Source of the DNA: DASXRU01 sp039933315
GTDB lineage: Bacteria > Acidobacteriota > Blastocatellia > Pyrinomonadales > Pyrinomonadaceae
Direction: 5' to 3'
Assembly: GCA_039933315.1 (NCBI GenBank)
Contig: JBDTOI010000014.1
Span: 1 to 44,124, forward strand
DNA: 44,124 bases
Below the pieces are notes generated by a model. That model had not been told where the DNA came from, searched no databases, and worked only from the letters and a program-made list of their open reading frames with translations. The position numbers and the translations under genes are program-made. Shown here in pieces: positions 41,621 to 44,124 of this stretch; positions within the stretch are counted from its first letter, which is position 1, and every line of letters starts with the position of its first letter.

Positions 41621-42250
41621 ATGAGAATCGCCGGACAACGCACCGACAAGGAATGGATGGCACTTAAGAAGCGTCTGCAGTCAAAGCCAAGTCGGCGTTT
41701 ATGGGGCTCAGCTTTCCGCCGCTTCTATCGCATGCGTATCGATACGCGCTACCTTCATCCTATAGCTTCCATCCAACGGCACGACACTAAGAATGGAGAG
41801 GGTTCCGCTATAGCCGCATTATTTTGTTCCCTCATTGAGTTTCTTGAGAGTTGCGAGAGAGGCGACAACTTTCACTTCATCGGCAGGACGAAAGATAAGC
41901 TTCTGCCCAACGAATATAATGAGCGCCAAGCCTCACGCTACTTCAAAGATTTTTTCCAAATGCGGAAGCCATTTTATTCTTTGATCCCTCCCGAGTTGGT
42001 AGACCGCTTTTATCAAGATGTGCGATGTGGATTGCTCCATGAAGCCCAGACAAAGGGCGGGTGGTTCATATCGACTGCCGCATCGCGTGGCGCTCTCGTT
42101 TCTAGGAAGGGTAGTCAGATCACTCTTTTCCGAAATCAGCTTGTTCCTGCTCTTGAGACATACTTTGTCGATTACAGAAAGCGATTGCTTATCGATTCCA
42201 GCACCCAACAAGCTTTCATTAGGAAGTTTGATCACCTATGCAAAACCTAA
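41621..42250 (+). CDS. HEPN-like protein candidate, 209 aa
   Basis: A mostly helical soluble protein. FYQDVRCGLLHEAQTKGGWF contains R-x4-H (R-C-G-L-L-H), the arrangement of the HEPN ribonuclease active site. The preceding helices (GSAIAALFCSLIEFLESCER; ASRYFKDFFQMRKPFYSLIP) fit a four-helix HEPN bundle. HEPN proteins are RNases in toxin-antitoxin, abortive-infection and CRISPR contexts. No nucleotidyltransferase antitoxin partner is beside it; the GGCT-like gene just upstream is the only close neighbour. The start is uncertain: an ATG at 41555 overlaps the upstream gene, and 41621 (MRIAGQRTDKEW) was chosen, although it lacks a good ribosome site. The family call is inference from the motif. 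Confidence 0.6.
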   Translation: MRIAGQRTDKEWMALKKRLQSKPSRRLWGSAFRRFYRMRIDTRYLHPIASIQRHDTKNGEGSAIAALFCSLIEFLESCERGDNFHFIGRTKDKLLPNEYNERQASRYFKDFFQMRKPFYSLIPPELVDRFYQDVRCGLLHEAQTKGGWFISTAASRGALVSRKGSQITLFRNQLVPALETYFVDYRKRLLIDSSTQQAFIRKFDHLCKT

Positions 42251-42413
42251 CCACAAACACGCTAAAACTCAGTGGAGGGAACTAGTGACCTGCTACCCGG
42301 CTCGCCAGTCGCTAACTTCGGGCTTAGACTGCTTCGTGTATTGAAAAATTTGACCTGACACTTGTGCTCGGCCTAAAAGCGATCTGTTATTTTGACTTTG
42401 TAGGAAGCCGATA

Positions 42414-43835
42414 ATGAAAAGCCCGAAATACACACTTCCAATCTGGCTCCTCTTAGCAATCGCACCTACAGGGTTTGCTCAACAACAATCTTTGCCTCAG
42501 CTAATCAGACGCATCAAACCAGCAGTTGTAGCAATTATCACTTATGACAGTCGACGCGAGAAACTCGCACTGGGCAGCGGATTCTTCATAGCGCCAAATC
42601 GGCTTATTACCAATAGGCATGTAATTGAAGACGCTTCTAGTGCGGAGATAAAGACATTCAATGGCAGGACTTATCGAATACAGGGCATCGCAGCGATAGA
42701 CGATGAAGGCGATTTAGTAATGTTGCAAGTAAGTATTCCGTCAACAATTCGAATGTCGCCGTTGCAAATCAGCAAAAGTAAACCGGCAGAAGGCGAGAGA
42801 ATCTTCGTGATTGGAAACCCCTTAGGATTAGAGGGCACTATCTCCGATGGTCTTGTTTCCTCCGTTCGGGAAATGGCTGGCTTTGGAACGATTATTCAAA
42901 TCACCGCCCCGATTTCTCCGGGCAGTAGCGGTAGTTCTGTAATCAACCTGAGAGGCCAAGTCATTGGCGTAGCTACCTCGCAATTATCTAGAGGGCAGAA
43001 TCTGAACTTTGCAATGCCGAGTTCGCGGATTGCCGCGATGCGACCTAGTCAAACCAAAACGCTTGCGGAATTCGTAACCGAAACAGCATCAACGCACCTG
43101 GCTCAAGCAAAGAGGCTCGTCCTTCGAGGGAAAACAATTCTTTGGGCCACGTGGAAATTTCGACCTGATGGTTCATTTACAATTGAGCCTGCGGAAGGCA
43201 AAAGAGCTAGTGAGGAAGTTATTCCTTTGTTTACTCAAGCAACTCAGATTGCGCCAGACTATCCCGATGCTTGGAGTTATTTAGGTGACGCTTATGAGAC
43301 GCTGGATAAGGATTCAGAAGCGGTTGACGCATACGAGCACGCAATCCGCCTATGCGCTTCTGCTCGTGACTGTGGCCCCTCAGGAGTTGAGTTGACTGCG
43401 CTTATGAACGTAGCTGTCGTTTATAAGAAGTTGAAACGGTATGAAGCAGCGATCGATGCCTATCAGAAAGTCATTCGCATTTACCGTTGGCCTTCGGCAG
43501 CTTTGTACATGGGTGAGATTTATGATGAGGAAATGAAGCGTTCCGATCGCGCGATAGAATCGTACCAGGAGGCTCTTCAACTCAAGCCCGATTTTTATGA
43601 GGCCCACGAAAAACTTGCTTGGGTGTATCTAGTTTCGCATGATTATCGCGCTGCCATCGAACACGGCTTGCAGGCCGTCCGCATAAAGCCGGACTACTTT
43701 GGCGGTCATTACGTTCTTGGTCTTGCATACTTGTCTAGCGGGAATAGGAGCGCAGCATTAGAGGAATATAAAATTCTAAAGCCCTTAAACTCAAGATTAG
43801 CAGATCATCTTTTTAAGGCGATCTATAAGGAATAA
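42414..43835 (+). CDS. HtrA/Deg-type serine protease with C-terminal TPR repeats
   Basis: 473 residues with a signal peptide (MKSPKYTLPIWLLLAIAPTG, cut near FAQQ); AGGAAG lies ahead of the ATG. The trypsin-fold domain holds H69 in NRHVIED, D100 in DDEGDLVML and S172 in SPGSSGSSV, the Deg-type triad. In place of the usual PDZ domains, the second half (~250-470) is a row of TPR helix pairs (YPDAWSYLGDAYETLDKDSE; YEAAIDAYQKVIRIY; AIESYQEALQLKPDFYEAHE; YRAAIEHGLQAVRIKPDYF). Periplasmic protein quality control, with TPRs choosing the substrate, is likely. GC content looks lower than in the genes before 20 kb, and it has no repeat-family neighbours. Confidence 0.9.
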   Translation: MKSPKYTLPIWLLLAIAPTGFAQQQSLPQLIRRIKPAVVAIITYDSRREKLALGSGFFIAPNRLITNRHVIEDASSAEIKTFNGRTYRIQGIAAIDDEGDLVMLQVSIPSTIRMSPLQISKSKPAEGERIFVIGNPLGLEGTISDGLVSSVREMAGFGTIIQITAPISPGSSGSSVINLRGQVIGVATSQLSRGQNLNFAMPSSRIAAMRPSQTKTLAEFVTETASTHLAQAKRLVLRGKTILWATWKFRPDGSFTIEPAEGKRASEEVIPLFTQATQIAPDYPDAWSYLGDAYETLDKDSEAVDAYEHAIRLCASARDCGPSGVELTALMNVAVVYKKLKRYEAAIDAYQKVIRIYRWPSAALYMGEIYDEEMKRSDRAIESYQEALQLKPDFYEAHEKLAWVYLVSHDYRAAIEHGLQAVRIKPDYFGGHYVLGLAYLSSGNRSAALEEYKILKPLNSRLADHLFKAIYKE

Positions 43836-43913
43836 GTCACCGCACATCTCAACGTACCGACATTGAAATCGCGAAGCCGTGGGCACGGTCTTACAACGAT
43901 CCACCCGACCGTC

Positions 43914-44120
43914 TCAGTTTGCCTGTTGCACGCTCTTTAGTTCTATTCGTAACTGTCGCTGCTGTTTGCTGAATTCGGATTTATGGTTCCTATACGTATG
44001 ACCGCTTTCCTGGAAGAACAAATTCTTTATGCCACCATTGAAGCGTTGAAGTCCATAAACCAAGCAAGGTTCTTTCAGACTGAGCGCGGTTATCATGGAA
44101 GGCTTTATTGTGGACTTCAA
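43914..44120 (-). CDS. Uncertain frame at the window edge
   Basis: The minus-strand frame (ITALSLKEPCLVYGLQRFNG ... SKQQRQLRIELKSVQQAN) reaches the end of the window and could be the C-terminus of a gene continuing to the right. A second frame on the same strand, ending at 43990 (GLWTSTLQWWHKEFVLPGKR), is about as protein-like, so I cannot tell which, if either, is real. Nothing else is seen after 43836. Confidence 0.2.
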   Translation of the reverse strand: MKSTIKPSMITALSLKEPCLVYGLQRFNGGIKNLFFQESGHTYRNHKSEFSKQQRQLRIELKSVQQAN

Positions 44121-44124
44121 AATG

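Overview
The window looks like a chromosomal segment of a moderately GC-rich Gram-negative soil-type bacterium, most likely an Acidobacteriota member (Blastocatellia-like). This rests on the mix of gene families (M16 protease, exported amidohydrolase, PQQ-propeller, Tat-exported oxidoreductase, DUF6683 protein) and on intergenic spaces filled with short-word inverted repeats. It is inference, since no rRNA or tRNA is present to settle it.

Layout. (1) 0-4.7 kb, plus strand: the end of a polysaccharide-type locus with a Wzx-like flippase, a FemAB/GNAT-like transferase, a PslG/GH39-like exported glycoside hydrolase and an Sfp-type phosphopantetheinyl transferase, closed by a paired REP-like element. 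(2) 4.9-20.2 kb: mostly single genes on both strands: zinc-ribbon membrane protein, ankyrin protein, M16 protease, amidohydrolase, PQQ-propeller with an EF-hand pair, VOC protein, a circularly permuted D-amino-acid-oxidase-like enzyme, a DUF6683 plus OB-fold protein, an MBL-fold hydrolase and a GNAT. The spaces between them are packed with at least four families of inverted repeats whose arms end within a few bases of stop codons. (3) 20.4-37.8 kb, minus strand: a compact six-gene operon of very large proteins. In transcription order these are a trypsin-like protease, a 1298-aa DUF6603 protein, an 836-aa protein, a ~1970-aa protein, and two ~635-aa seven-bladed YVTN-propeller proteins. (4) 38.4-44.1 kb, plus strand: a secreted HEXXH protein, a DUF5678/retropepsin-like pair, small unknown genes including a HEPN-like candidate, and an HtrA-type protease with TPRs. 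No copies of the dispersed repeats are visible from 20.5 kb to the end.

The operon in region 3 is the best candidate for an undescribed system. Its genes are tightly coupled (8-nt overlap, 10-nt gap, short gaps). Its products are giant and mostly beta-rich, and none has an obvious signal peptide. One ~640-aa module occurs three times: twice as free genes and once fused to the C-terminus of the ~1970-aa protein. The fusion has a visible cause. A 17-bp tandem duplication at 26386-26419 shifted the frame and removed a TAA stop; taking one copy out restores a ~1310-aa gene ending at TAA, overlapped by the ATG of a free-standing module gene. The second strong novelty is the oxidoreductase at 15192-16361, in which the C-terminal segment of D-amino-acid oxidase precedes the FAD Rossmann fold.
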